From Yponomeuta sedellus (lineage: Eukaryota > Arthropoda > Insecta > Lepidoptera > Yponomeutidae): DNA of 64,000 nt. Position numbers and translations under genes: made by a program. Below are positions 1 to 10,654 of this stretch, one piece after another; position 1 is the stretch's first letter; each line of letters starts with the position of its first letter. Where the stretch lies: assembly GCA_934045075.1 (NCBI GenBank), contig OW203722.1:398501-462500 (forward strand). Reading direction: 5' to 3'. The notes beneath the pieces were generated by a model that saw nothing but the letters and a program-made list of their open reading frames with translations, ran no database searches and was not told where the DNA came from.

Positions 1-119
1 ATTTCAGGTTTCGATGTTTTTTTTTAATTGGTCACGACAACAAAGGATCTCGCCCATGTCCAATTAGAATTTTTATAAACATTTGTGGTGCATGTTTTGA
101 AATCGTTTTAACTGAACTG

Positions 120-330
120 AAAAAATGGTACTATCTAGCTTCTCAATCGGGAGGTCGTGGCTTCGAATCTCGGCATGTACAAATAATTTGTTTTTCTAAG
201 TTACGTATATTTGAGAATTTACAGTAGCAATACCACTGCGACAAGCGCAGAGGTGAGACACTAGGTTTTCCTCACGATGTTTTCCTTCAAAATAGCGTAA
301 TACGACCTTCCGATTGAGAAGCCGGTATTC
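120..330 (+). repeat. tRNA-derived SINE, family A (decayed)
   Basis: The head carries a box-B-like motif (cttcgaatctcgg) after 'tctcaatcgggaggtcgtgg', followed by the family body ending in 'ttttcctcacgatgttttcc'. The same order of motifs is seen, better preserved, at 60885-61120. The box A part is mostly lost. Confidence 0.65.
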
Positions 331-384
331 TTGGGACCGTTCTAAGTTCTGTTGACTACACAAATAAACTCCAAATAACACAAT

Positions 385-560
385 CGCTTGTCCTGGTCCC
401 AAACTAGGATACCTGGTGCCGTGATAACCACGCTAGGACATCTTAAACTTGGAAATACACACAGACTGGGGCAACTTGTGCTAATCTACAGTGGCCCCCA
501 GTGGGAATCGAACCTACTAACTCTGACATGGTTATCTGAAGTGATACAGCTAGACCAACG
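385..560 (-). repeat. tRNA-derived SINE, family H
   Basis: Read on the minus strand, a box A (tggtctagctg) and a box B (ggttcgattcc) lie about 45 nt apart. They are followed by a body with the core 'aggtatcctagtttgggacc', which is shared with other SINE families here. Related heads occur at 61629-61705 and 50665-50760, and a related body at 48340-48460. Confidence 0.6.
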
Positions 561-574
561 AGACACAGAATTTA

Positions 575-735
575 TTTATTTATTAGTACTTTTATTGCAT
601 TTAAAAATGTACAATACCGGCAGACTTAATACCTTGAGCTTAGAGTTAAGAAATCATGGTTGTATTATTTTTTCTGGTTATGCAATAAGTGTTCTCTGTC
701 TATACATCGATTTACCAATCAACCGCAGGAGGTAA
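575..735 (-). repeat. LINE 3'-end fragment, family E/K
   Basis: The stretch has a tail-like 'ttattgca...aaatgtacaat' and ends at 'tcaaccgcaggaggta'. The same order is found at 51820-51935. No coding part is kept, and orientation is inferred from the T-rich end at the low-coordinate side. Confidence 0.45.
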
Positions 736-739
736 AAGA

Positions 740-2570
740 AAAAAAAAAGCAAGAAAAAAAGTATAAATGGAATTTAGAATATACTTATTAATCGTATTTT
801 CTTATTCAAACTTTGCTCGTTTTCGACGGTAACCGCGCTTTTTCAGGTTCAAGGCTTCGTATTCCAGTAAATCTGTCACAGGATAGACGAGGCCTCTTCC
901 TCGAGACCATCATCAATCAAGTACTTGGGTAATATGCGGGAGGATGGAAGTTTGTTGGAAACGCGGGGCTTATCGGCCCTTTAAAGTGTCGCGGGTTAAG
1001 TAGTCATAAGCGAATACTGTGACAGGTCTTTTTTCAAGTTGAAATAATATTTGTGCGACTGCGACGTAATATTTTGAAAGACAGAGATGGATGACTATGC
1101 AAAGGTTGTAACCCTAGAGTTAAATTGGTGAGATAGTAAAAACATCGTCATCACCTTTGCGGATCACAGAGGTCTTTGCGGCCGTTACGATCGATTTTGT
1201 AGTGATTAGCTATTATGGGTACTTATCGATAAGGTCAAACACCTTTATGTGATGGTAGTGGCTAATAAATTAGGTTTTTATGTCACTTCATTGCGCGCGT
1301 ATCATTCCTACTTCTCCAGACCACTACAGATTTAAAGAGTGCCTAAGAGTTTGACATTTTTTTAAGTGGTTAAACAGTCCGACTCGAGTCCGGTAAGCCC
1401 TACTGCATGTAGGTAGGACAGATAAAAGAGACGGGTCGGTATGAATACTAGCCCTCTTGCCCGCCAGTCCCAAGCACCATACTTTATCGCAAGACTCCCG
1501 AACTATGTCCAGGAGTGAATGAGTACAGGTTGATTGGTTAACAATAATAATACTTTATTCATTTATTTGCCTCTTAGTATATAAAGGGTTACAAATTAAG
1601 CCTTAAAAACTGGAAATACAAGAAGGAGATTCCTTGATATTAGATTTAGTGGCCTACTAAGTTCAACCCGTAATATCAGTAGGTGCAACCCTGGTCCCCT
1701 CGCTAGGATACCCTGTGTGAAGGAAACCAGTGAAACGGGCTTTAGGATTCCGAGTTTTGGGATTCCGAGGACTAGAAGGAAATAAAGAATAACAGCCAAG
1801 AGAAACACAAGATTAAAATAATAAAACAAAACAAAGTAAGGTTCGCGATTTAAGTTACGGCACCCTTAAAATCACTAAGCCCTAACCTTATTTTATACCA
1901 CATATGGATATGATACGATACACATGATAACAATAAATAAAATATATGAATATAATATATAATATATATTCATAAATATGATAAACTAATAATATGACAA
2001 GTGGTAAATACCTAACCCCAACTCCTTTTTTCACGCCTGATGAACTGATGAAGTTACACAAATTGTTTTCGACTGGTCTTTGGTTCTGTAAGCTTGTTTA
2101 CATCTTCCTGATCTAACGTGTGTAAACGTTTTGGGTAACATTCTAGATCTTCACTGCTAAGCCTATTATGTAAGTCATTGATTGTTTATTACCTGTTTTA
2201 CTCGGCAATAAAGTAAAGTTTAATAAAACACCCATGATAATAAAAAATCATCCAGGACTGTCTAGAATCTTCTGTGGGCAACACGTTGGTTTAAAGTGGA
2301 AAAACCACCCTCAGACTGATGGAAGAGTCCTTGCTTAATCCAACACGGGCGAGGCTGGAGTTCAATTTCTATAATAAGGCGCTCCGCCAGCTCCGGCGAC
2401 GAACAAAATGACTCTTCATTTTTCCCGCGAGACGCGACAAAGCCTCGAACAAGATAAAGTAGGCTGCAAAGGTTCGATTGTGATCAAGATAAAGAAATCG
2501 AATTTGAAGTTAATAATGTGTAATGCCTACGAAAGATAGTGAATGCTTTCGAACAACATAGTTCGAAGAT
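740..2570. other. unassigned intergenic sequence
   Basis: I see no gene here. A SINE-core scrap (cgctaggataccctgtgtg) lies near 1700, and an AT-rich stretch (tatataatatatattcat) runs at about 1940-1990. Short open frames in this stretch look like chance. Confidence 0.5.
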
Positions 2571-2574
2571 ACAT

Positions 2575-2670
2575 CGTGGTCGTCGTCGTCAGGCTATACT
2601 AGTCCACTGCTGGATCTGCCCTCTTCTAAAGAGCGCCACGTTGTGCTATCATAGGGGGTAATGCCCCCTA
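2575..2670 (-). repeat. RTE-type 3' end / LINE-tailed SINE, family B
   Basis: It begins with a gtcgtcgtc trinucleotide tract and 'aggctatactagtccactgc', which is the reverse complement of the C-terminal codons and tail of an RTE-like LINE (compare 49622-49834, where the protein is readable). The trinucleotide run is its 3' tail. Confidence 0.55.
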
Positions 2671-2837
2671 ATAAATAAATTTTAGTAAATACAAGTAGTT
2701 AGTTGAGAATCTTGCTTACAGTTACCCTACATTTGAAGCCAAAAGAAAGGGTCCAATTTCGGTGGAAAAAGAAAATCATGCCTCCATAACATCAAACAGA
2801 GAGACTGTAACAAGCAACGTTAAAGTTCTATTTCACA

Positions 2838-2882
2838 TGGCAAAGAGAAGGAAGAGAAAGAAAGAGAAAGAGAAAGAGAAAT
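2838..2882. repeat. (GAGAAA)n simple repeat
   Basis: An imperfect run of gagaaa hexamers is visible directly. Confidence 0.85.
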
Positions 2883-3009
2883 TTATTCGTGAAACATGAG
2901 TATAAATAGATGTACAGTAAAATATATTTTGTTCTGCATGTTTTGTCTTTATAGACATACGAATTTTTAATTCGAGAGAGCACCGGTAATTATTTTCAAT
3001 TGTCAATGA

Positions 3010-3362
3010 TTATAAAACTAAGATAATGGATGTCAAAAATAAACTTAAACACTATTTATGTCAGATAATGCATGTCAAAATAAACTTAGCACTAATTATT
3101 CTAAGAAAGTATGTCAAACATAGAGGTATTACAATCTTTCAGACATGTATTCGTTTACAGTGTAATAACACTTTTCAGATAGTATTTTCTTCAATTTATA
3201 TTTGAACAAATTTACATCAAGTTCTCTTAGGGCACTAGGTAATTTATTGTATATTGTAGGTCCCATACAAAACAGGCTCTTTTGCATTAACGCAGTGTTC
3301 GCCTTACGGATACAGACTCTACTAGTGTCCCGTTGCAATCTCTTGCTAACTTGAAGAAACAT
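3010..3362 (-). pseudogene. non-LTR retrotransposon, RT C-terminal remnant and 3' tail
   Basis: The minus-strand frame 3362-3129 encodes 77 residues resembling the extreme C-terminus of Jockey/CR1-type ORF2 proteins, which follow the reverse transcriptase palm. The recognisable part is 'SLFCMGPTIYNKLPSALREL', then a lysine-rich stretch and a final 'YYTVNEY'. A stop follows, then a 3' UTR in which 'atgcatgtcaaaataaactta' type units recur (3030-3110). The endonuclease and the catalytic RT motifs are absent, so this is a 5'-truncated, dead copy. A CR1 or Jockey assignment is an inference from this short tail. Confidence 0.6.
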
Positions 3363-4310
3363 GCAGAGCTAACAGCTAATCTGTAGGTATAGGTGTGGAG
3401 TTGAAAGAAGGGTTTATTAAATGATTTTTTCACAGTGCGAATTAGGCGTCATTATTTAAAAAAATCTTTAAACGGGCGCCAGAAGAGATTAATTCACTAT
3501 CGTAGTATTTACAGTAATTACGCGATGACAGTATATTTTAGCTAAAAGTATACTAGCAAAATTCTAACAGTATTATTTATAAAAAGTTGATTCCACTAGA
3601 ACACTCTCAAGATGGAATTAGAGCCAGTTTTGCTGGAATCCCTTTTATAAAACGATATTAACCCTGTTACAGTGTTTTAGTGGTTTCAATCTTTTTCAGA
3701 ACTAAATTTTTCGTACATTATTTGATTTTCACTGAATCAACCTTTAACAAATAAAACCGTAAATGTGGAACAAACCTTTTGTATCTCTTTTGGCTATATC
3801 TGGGGGCTTTGTAGTACACTTGAATATATCTCAGTCACGTTTGGGCATTCTAGCTCTTGTTCAAAGCAAGATAGAGTTTTTTATTGGATACGATACCGTT
3901 TTTTATACATAGTGAAAAGAAGATAGTCTAAACCCATTTTATGTCGACGATAATATGTTTACTGCCTCGCACATTGATTACGTCTCAGTCTTTAAGATTA
4001 GCTAAAAGCTTTGCGGAGTTTTTTGGCAAATCTCATCTTGGGGATGCCTCTACGTGACATGATACTGAGAAATTGTGTTTTATATCATCTAATTTGATAT
4101 GCCAGATAGACGCAGTTATTTGGCATTCGTTCGAAATGTTTTAATATCACTATAGGATATATAAGGACATTTTGAAATAGTATTAGACAAGGATTTGTAT
4201 CACGAAACATTACAACAATATTTCAGGAATTGTAGGATTTGAATATTGAACCTGAATGTATTATTGAGAATTGAAATTTATTTAAGAACAGAAAAAATTA
4301 TATACATACA
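3363..4310. other. unassigned intergenic sequence
   Basis: AT-rich sequence with no gene, tRNA-like box or repeat that I can recognise. Confidence 0.5.
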
Positions 4311-4314
4311 TAGT

Positions 4315-4435
4315 TTCGATATCATCCCTTGTACGAGTATGTCCGCGCTGCTGGGGCACGGGTCTCTTCCTGCATTGCAGGAAGGTTAGGCCATACTACA
4401 CTGCGGGGGCCATGTCCGGGTTGGTAATACATAAT
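4315..4435 (-). repeat. 5S-SINE, 3' part only
   Basis: On the plus strand it reads as the tail half of the 5S-derived SINE (ctgctggggcacgggtctct, then tgcaggaaggttaggccata). The 5S-like head is missing, so it is a 5'-truncated copy in minus orientation. Confidence 0.65.
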
Positions 4436-4641
4436 AAGTATTTTTTTAAGATAATGGATGGAGTTGTCTCAGTATCTATCTGAAAATAACATCAAAACTT
4501 ACATGCCAAAGTTGACAGCCCTGAAATTAACAATATTTCATTAAAGTTTTCTTTCTATAGCTTTCAAAACATTTAACAGGACATTACAAAAGAAATAACA
4601 TGTACAAAGGCGATCTTATCTCTGAACGAGAATTTATGGGA

Positions 4642-4690
4642 ATTATATCAAAATTTGTTAAGACTTGGTCTTAACAAATTTTGATATAAT
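4642..4690. repeat. perfect 23-bp hairpin, 3-nt loop
   Basis: The arms 4642-4664 and 4668-4690 are exact reverse complements around a TTG loop. Confidence 0.9.
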
Positions 4691-4714
4691 ATTATTATTA
4701 TATTATGTCTATTC

Positions 4715-4860
4715 TATTAGATTTAGGTTGTCTGGAAAGATCGCTTTTAGCGATAACACTGCCAATTGTAGACGGCAAATCGTAAGCTTTTATGTAAGCC
4801 TTTTAATGTATTTCGTTTCCTGGTGTGTATAAAAAAGAGTTCTAATCTAATCTTAATCAA
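4715..4860 (+). repeat. LINE 3'-end fragment, family E
   Basis: It contains 'ggttgtctggaaagatcgct' and 'ttagcgataac.ctgccaattgta', then a tail with 'ctaatctaatcttaatc'. The pattern matches the better copies at 12385-12540 and 59505-59690. Confidence 0.6.
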
Positions 4861-5177
4861 ATAAACAGTCAACACAATGTCAAGACAATCTTTGCCTTTT
4901 ACCATAAAATCAAAACTCAGTTTTGTCTGCTAGACACTAAGCAGGAGCTCATATGAGGTTCTGCTCACGTCTGCATATTCCCGCCCATCGGCATTCGACT
5001 CGCCCTCTACGGGCCACGCTACCTAAATAAATAAATAACTTCCAGACAACACCTTCCTTTCCAGGTAGAACGATAGCACGAGTGGCGCGTTTTGTAGCGC
5101 TAAAATGTCAGAATTTGACAATTAATCTACTGGACAATTTTATTCCAATAATTTTGACTATGACGAAACATGGCTGA

Positions 5178-5395
5178 CGACCTCTGTGGTGTAGCTGTAG
5201 CGCGTCTGCCTATCATGCAAGAGGTCCCGGGTTCGAATCCCGGCTGGGGATAAAAAAACCCAGTTCTTGGATGTTTACATGTTTCTGATGTCGTTGTTTC
5301 TAGTTCCCACGACACAGGGTATCCTACTGCGGGGCTAGCAGCAATGTATGTGCCTGCATGCAAATGTTATGTTATGTGGATATATTTTGAATTGG
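5178..5395 (+). repeat. tRNA-derived SINE, family D
   Basis: The tRNA-like head has a box A (tggtgtagctgtagcg) and a good box B (gggttcgaatcccgg). The body is tttacatgtttctgatgtcg, then the shared core cacgacacagggtatccta, and the tail is aatgtatgtgcctgcatgc. The anticodon stem does not pair well, so this is not a functional tRNA. A minus-strand copy lies at 49355-49558. Confidence 0.8.
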
Positions 5396-5514
5396 ATATA
5401 TCTATTTTTTTGTATGGTATGTCGTTTTAACATTTGTGTTATTTGTAAATAAGGATTCATTATAAAAATCTACTGGAAAGTCCCGACTCTTGTGATTTAA
5501 AACGCGCGACTTGC

Positions 5515-5580
5515 ATCGTCGTCCCAGGCTGGTCTCAGAATAGAACACCCTGTGCCATAGTAACCAGATAAAAATCTCGC
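5515..5580 (-). repeat. SINE core fragment
   Basis: The stretch 'acaccctgtgccatagtaac' resembles the shared SINE core of families D and H. Neither head nor tail is present. Confidence 0.35.
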
Positions 5581-5984
5581 CAAGGGAGAAATTGTTTCGT
5601 CAATTTGAATAATACACGTTTAAGCTATTCGCAGACGTCATTACAGTACTGACGCGCGCGGGCGGGCACACAGTGCTTGGGAACAGAAGTTTTTTTGCTT
5701 AACGCTGATTGTACGCCTCACAGTCTAAAGATCGTTACGTTCACAGGTTACAATGGCAGTCTATTTTCCCGGTACAGGTGTACAGCTTATCCCAAGTTAC
5801 CCATTTATTACACTTACCTTATCTGAACATAGTAAAGAAAAGCATTATAGTTCTTCAAGCAGGCAATCGGTGGTGGCGGGGAGTCGCTGGATGCGAGCAG
5901 CACAAAACCGAGGAACTTGGAATACCATGAGGGAGACCTTTGTCCTGCAGAGGGCGTCAAACGGCTGATGATAATGCCACTTGC

Positions 5985-6077
5985 GCATGCTCGCCTTAAG
6001 CCGGAGGAGTACGTAGAGACCAGGGTCCGCCACTTGCCACGATCCAGACAGATCCCTTTTGTTTTATCAAGATTCAT
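5985..6077 (-). pseudogene. RTE-like ORF C-terminal remnant
   Basis: The minus-strand frame starting at 6077 reads MNLDKTKGICLDRGKWRTLV. This matches in pattern the C-terminal 'DRGKW.SLVSAY' segment of the longer RTE-like relic at 58442-58712. Beyond it the frame (to 5814) runs into unrelated sequence. It is a short 5'-truncated LINE end with no catalytic motif. Confidence 0.6.
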
Positions 6078-6079
6078 TA

Positions 6080-6660
6080 GTCGTTGAAAACCGGTTTCTT
6101 TTGATTAAAGACTAATGCACCTTTATTTTTAAGTAACAACTATTAGCAGTAGGTAAATTAACAGTTTGTTAATGTTTTCGTCGTATGTAACTATCAGTGC
6201 TATGCATGTGACGTCATAATTCGTTCCAATAAAAGTCTTTCTTTCTAAGTTTTTTTTATACGTTGATTGCCTATTACTCGTGAACTGGTAAAACCTTTTT
6301 AGCCGTTACGGTTTCCTTTTTAAATTTATGATAATATACCCTGAGTTTTTTTACATTTTTACAATTAACCGTTTACCCGGAAGAGGGAAGAGTGAAAGGC
6401 ATGTTTACGGTTCCGCGCCTCAAAATAAAAAACGGAACAGAAACATCAACAGAAACACATACCACGTTACAACATAAAATCTTCAAACACAATGCAACTC
6501 TGGACATAAAAAAAAACAAAAAAGAATAATAAATAAAAACTGAATTCACAGTCGCGGTGTCTCCAAAGGGAGCGAGCTCAGCATTGTGCTGTGGGCATTC
6601 GCCCAAAGCGCTGATATTCAGGCAGTGTCCGTTTGTCCCACGAATATGCTAGTCAATACC
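6080..6660. other. unassigned intergenic sequence
   Basis: Nothing recognisable is present; the 77-residue minus-strand frame near 6373-6606 has no family features. Confidence 0.45.
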
Positions 6661-6667
6661 AGCAAAT

Positions 6668-6850
6668 ATATCTTCTTCAGGCTATATTAGTCCACTGCTG
6701 GACATAGCCCTCACTTAATGAACGCCATCACGCAAGGTTGTGCCATCATTGGGGGGCAATGCCCATAATCCACACGCTGGGCATGCGGTTTGGGGATCGC
6801 AGTTTGGTGGAATTGTACTGCAGGGGGCGCTGCTGCCCACTCCCCGGATA
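6668..6850 (-). repeat. LINE-tailed SINE, family B
   Basis: It reads 'cttcttcaggctatattagt', 'gttgtgccatcattgggggg', and then 'ggcgctgctgcccactcccc'. The same order is seen at 46557-46795. The minus strand is sense, with the trinucleotide tract at its 3' end. Confidence 0.6.
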
Positions 6851-6984
6851 AATATATAATTTAATTTAATAGAAAGGTAGATAAATAAATAAAATTACTT
6901 TAGATACGAATAAATAAATACGAATGAAAATAAAATAAATTACACGAAATAAAAAATATCCGTGTAATTTCCTTTTGTGCACTA

Positions 6985-7030
6985 TAAAGTGTTATCTATC
7001 TCTATCTATCTATCTATTTATCTATCTACA
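6985..7030. repeat. (CTAT)n simple repeat
   Basis: An imperfect run of ctat tetramers. Confidence 0.85.
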
Positions 7031-7124
7031 CAGCATATACCTATGTGATTATGATGCGATCACATTGTCAGTCACTTGCGGCAAGAAGTTGGGTATCGCA
7101 AATCGTTAAGAAATCCTTATACAA

Positions 7125-7190
7125 GCATTTACCTACAAATTTGTGGGGAACCCTCGGTGTGCGAGTCCGACTCGCACTTGACCGCTTTTT
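7125..7190 (-). repeat. short dispersed repeat ('aagtgcgagtcggactcg')
   Basis: The reverse complement contains 'gcggtcaagtgcgagtcgga' followed by 'gagggttcc'. A diverged plus-strand relative is at 53150-53260. I recall this motif as widespread in moth genomes but cannot name the element. Confidence 0.45.
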
Positions 7191-7307
7191 TAGACATTGT
7201 TGCTTTAAACAGTCTCTAAGGGCAACTCCTGCCTACACACTGATAATATGTTACCACACACATTTTGCAATGTCAAGGACGTTGTTTTAGATCAAGTGGA
7301 CTTGCGT

Positions 7308-7380
7308 AAAGGATGATGGGCACAATTGTATGGAACCTGGTCCTGGCACCAATCGGAATGAGTAATACGTCGTTGGAAAG
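7308..7380 (+). repeat. left terminal inverted repeat
   Basis: It starts aaaggatgatgggc and ends gtcgttggaaag. Compared with the right end it carries roughly a dozen extra bases in the middle. Confidence 0.75.
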
Positions 7381-7620
7381 GTATTTTTTTGTAGAATAAG
7401 AATAATCGAAGCGCTAGTCCCGATTTTCTGTCCAATTTGAGTAATCATACGTTAAAAGTTTATTTTTATTTAATTTTTTTTCTGTTGTTTTAATTCTTTT
7501 TGATATTTTTTCGACATTGTATATCGATTTTAATTACAAATGATCAGCATTGATTATTATATTATCATTGTTTGTTTATTATCGAAGTAAATAAAACAAG
7601 TTCAGAGTAAGTTTTATCGT

Positions 7621-9369
7621 TTAATGTGTTTCATTCATGATAATGTTATTTAAAAATAGTGCTGGTTCAGTAAAGCCTTCATGTCTAGCATATCCTAAAT
7701 ACCACACAATAGATATAATATGCGCACAGGAACCTATCGTGCGGCGTCCTGTCAAACATGTGCAATAATGTTGTAATATGTTTCTACTATTTCTGTCTAA
7801 TAATATATAGCAAAAATATTGTTTTGATCGTACATGTCGGGACTGTATGCGTGCACGCAACAGCCACGCATCTTCGTGGATCCCATATTCATGGATATCC
7901 TCCAAAGCAGCTTCTCTATAAGTTTCTATAAGATATAAGCCGTTGTTGAGGTGCTCGCTGCAATATGATTTTGCCAGTTTTAACTGATATGTCCCCAATG
8001 ACAGCAAAATCACGTCCTGTTCCCTCAATCGTGGAAAGTCTTGAATGTCATTTGCTTCCAATCTCTGGAAATTGGCTCTTCTGTTGTTTAATCTTTTTGC
8101 TTCTACATAATCATATAACACGTTTGGGGTTTGCCTTCTTTCAACAATTTTTTGTAAAAAAGCTTCTGCGTGTTGGCTATCGACAATAGGCCTGTGGAAG
8201 TGATTTGTAATTGCTGCTGCAATCATAAAATCCCCGAACATATTAGGCATTGTGTTATTAAAATATTTTTGGCGCAACAGCTTGAAATCTCTTTTGAAAC
8301 GCCCGTTAACCACTTCCACTACCCATCGGCACATTGTCACCAGCCGGGAATCATTTGCTTGAGAAGTCGTGAGCTGCGACTCTTCCCGGTTCTTCGTCGG
8401 GGGGACGTGAAATTCGTAGCCACATGCTTCTATATGCTGCAGACTATCCCTGAACCCGCGGTCCAAAATAAATACGTCATTCGGCTGAAGCAATATATGA
8501 AGGGGATTTTCCTCGTCAGTCATTAAGTCGCTCATTATCTGCGCATCAGTTTTTGTTGCAGCGTATGGTCCTTTAACATCTATAATGTATCCGTCAGTGG
8601 TTACGATTAAAAATGGTTTCAACAAGTTTTGGAACTTGTGTAAACTGTAGGATTGCCTCTGAAACAAAAAGTTTGAACTCTTGTATATATAAATATACGT
8701 ACCATCGCAAATAATAATGGCTTTATTGTTGTCTTCATTTCCATACAGTGCTTTTGGAATCCTCAAGTTTCTCTCCAATATATCTTCTCTATTCATGTGA
8801 TCCACTCCCAAGTGTCGCACAACGTAGTCAGTGCTAAGACACTCTCGTGCGATGGCCAACTGGCGTTCGAGTTTTCTCCGAGACATGTTAAACAACGTCG
8901 CAAGTCTCGCGTTGGGTTCTCCTGTGCGTAGTTTCGTTAGTAAAATGCCCAAAGTGGTTCTGGGATCTGCACTTCTATTTCTTAATAATGGATTTTGCTC
9001 TAAGATGGCATTAAATTCATCATTAGTACGTCCAGTCCAAAAGTGCATTTCTTCTTCATTCATGCCTCGGTCGCTAAAACGTAATCTGGGTGAGTTTAAG
9101 GCATTTCGCATTAGGTCACAAACATCCCTGAAGTGGGCAGCCGTAAAGTCATGGGAAATGTTGCAATGTTGGGGCAAATCATCCCAATCATTCCCATTAA
9201 GGTGATCGTGACATACTCTGGCACTGTCGGGGATATACAATTTATGTTGAGAAAATACGTGGATTTTAACAACATTTGGAATTCGATGGCGGGTTTCATT
9301 AGCGCAGCCATGAAAGATACAATGCGTCGCGGTATTAGGTGCTCTCATATATTCAGGAATATGAAGCAT
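7621..9369 (-). CDS. DDE transposase with C2CH N-terminus and SWIM zinc finger
   Basis: This 582-residue uninterrupted frame would cut and paste the surrounding element in the nucleus. Residues 17-56 hold a C-x4-C-x30-C-x2-H cluster (C17, C22, C53, H56), reminiscent of a THAP-type DNA-binding finger but short in spacing. Residues 140-180 look like a helix-turn-helix (TLGILLTKLR, then LFNMSRRKLERQL). The DDE_Tnp_4-like catalytic core follows, with D222 in 'IICDGTYIYI', D303 in 'VFILDRGF' and E352 in 'RWVVEVVNGRFK', so all three acidic residues are present. The C-terminus (536-550) is a SWIM finger, C-x-C-x9-C-x-H, followed by 'WYLGYARH'. The start is the first ATG of the frame after the inverted-repeat side. 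The domain order is seen directly; activity is inferred from the lack of stops or missing catalytic residues. Confidence 0.85.
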   Translation of the reverse strand: MLHIPEYMRAPNTATHCIFHGCANETRHRIPNVVKIHVFSQHKLYIPDSARVCHDHLNGNDWDDLPQHCNISHDFTAAHFRDVCDLMRNALNSPRLRFSDRGMNEEEMHFWTGRTNDEFNAILEQNPLLRNRSADPRTTLGILLTKLRTGEPNARLATLFNMSRRKLERQLAIARECLSTDYVVRHLGVDHMNREDILERNLRIPKALYGNEDNNKAIIICDGTYIYIYKSSNFLFQRQSYSLHKFQNLLKPFLIVTTDGYIIDVKGPYAATKTDAQIMSDLMTDEENPLHILLQPNDVFILDRGFRDSLQHIEACGYEFHVPPTKNREESQLTTSQANDSRLVTMCRWVVEVVNGRFKRDFKLLRQKYFNNTMPNMFGDFMIAAAITNHFHRPIVDSQHAEAFLQKIVERRQTPNVLYDYVEAKRLNNRRANFQRLEANDIQDFPRLREQDVILLSLGTYQLKLAKSYCSEHLNNGLYLIETYREAALEDIHEYGIHEDAWLLRARIQSRHVRSKQYFCYILLDRNSRNILQHYCTCLTGRRTIGSCAHIISIVWYLGYARHEGFTEPALFLNNIIMNETH

Positions 9370-9635
9370 TTCTTCAAACCGAATTCCAGCGTTACCCGTG
9401 ACCGTGAGTGGGAGAGAGAGCGCAATGTCGCTGTCTTGCTCTAATGATTTATGACAGAGTATGCATAGATGTGATTTTCGTAAAAATCATGAGCATCGGT
9501 TGAGTTAAACCAGAGATATGAATTTTTCTAATTTCTATTTAGAGCAAAAAATGGTACTTTCCGACGAGCATATTTCAAAATGGACAATTCATACGGATTC
9601 GTCTTCATAGAATTTATTTTTTCACTTGAAAAGAG

Positions 9636-9697
9636 CTATCCAACGACATATGACTCATCTTGATTGGACATAAGAACCAAAACGCCCATCATCCTTT
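9636..9697 (-). repeat. right terminal inverted repeat
   Basis: The reverse complement starts aaaggatgatgggc and matches the left end in its inner part as well (gatgagtcatatgtcgttgg). Confidence 0.75.
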
Positions 9698-9887
9698 GCC
9701 CCGCACCTATGTCACCCTCTTGACTCAGTTAGCTTAAACAAGAGAAAATACAATTTAACAGTGCGGATACGGGGAGCTTTAGCGCATGAAGATTTCTCGC
9801 CTCACATTTGAGAGAAGTAAACATTTAGAAAACGTATAATAAGTATAGCTTGGAGGTAAAATACATAATATATTATACAAGACATCC

Positions 9888-10135
9888 GCGGCCTCGGCGG
9901 CGCAGCGGTTTGGCACGCTGAATGTAAAACCGAAGGTCTCGGGTTCGATCCCCGGCCGGGTAAAACTAGGAAACGAACTTTTCTAGTTTGTCTCGGGTCT
10001 TGGATGTTATCTATGTATTTATTGTATTATATCTATCGTCGAGTTAGCACCTATAACACAAGTCATTTAGTTGTACTTAGTATAGTGCTAACGAGATCTG
10101 TGTAATATGTCCATAAATATTTATTATTATTAACA
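9888..10135 (+). repeat. tRNA-derived SINE, family F
   Basis: The head has a box A-like 'ggcgcagcggtttggcacgc' and a box B 'gggttcgatccccgg'. The body contains tctagtttgtctcgggtctt, and the tail contains gtgtaatatgtccataaata and (att)n. An opposite-strand copy with the same order is at 60395-60630. Confidence 0.8.
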
Positions 10136-10139
10136 TACT

Positions 10140-10650
10140 ATCTCTAATACATAGAGGATTTTTTCGGACACTCGTCTGACGTGTTCACATACCTCAACGT
10201 GTTCTATTTACAATTGCCTAACTACGAGGCTAAATGCGGATATGTGAGGTTCCAACTAGTATGAATCTAACTAGCTAGGCAGCCGTTGCGGTAAGCACGA
10301 TTGAAAACCCTGCCAAATAAGGGACAAGTGTATACAAGACCTCTAAGTCGTCACGTATGAACCGGTGTGTACGTGACGAAAGTCGGCCAATCTTGAAACA
10401 AAAAAACTATCAAAATAGTCTCAGCAAATGCAAATAAAACCGATCCAGATAGACGATGTCCTTGAGCAAACAGAGAAAACTTTTGACTGACTGAAAAGTT
10501 TTCACTTTGGTAGAAGTTGGTAAGCGTATGCGAGCGGTGTTTTTATTCGTATGACGAATTCCTAATCTATAAAAGTCACTAAGCTGAGAAGCTCATAAGG
10601 TTTAGTATATCGTAGCTTTTTGAGTTTTACGAGCATAGCAGAATTTAGCA
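10140..10650. other. unassigned intergenic sequence
   Basis: Nothing recognisable. Confidence 0.45.
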
Positions 10651-10654
10651 CAAT

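Larger units (their letters stand above)
7304..9700 (-). mobile_element. autonomous DNA transposon with SWIM-DDE transposase
   Basis: A 2.4-kb unit has imperfect terminal inverted repeats: left 7308-7380 and right 9636-9697. Both outer ends read aaaggatgatgggc when oriented inward, and both inner parts share 'atgagt.ata.gtcgttgga'. The only gene is the transposase on the minus strand. The outermost bases and the target duplication are not clear: the flanks are tgcg on the left and gcccc on the right. The family resembles the broad PIF/Harbinger-IS5 group by its DDE domain, but the SWIM finger is not typical of Harbinger, so I leave the superfamily open. Confidence 0.75.

Noticed and set aside
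7965..9444. Plus-strand frames of 74-124 residues opposite the transposase
   Set aside because: They are antisense shadows of the 582-residue transposase.
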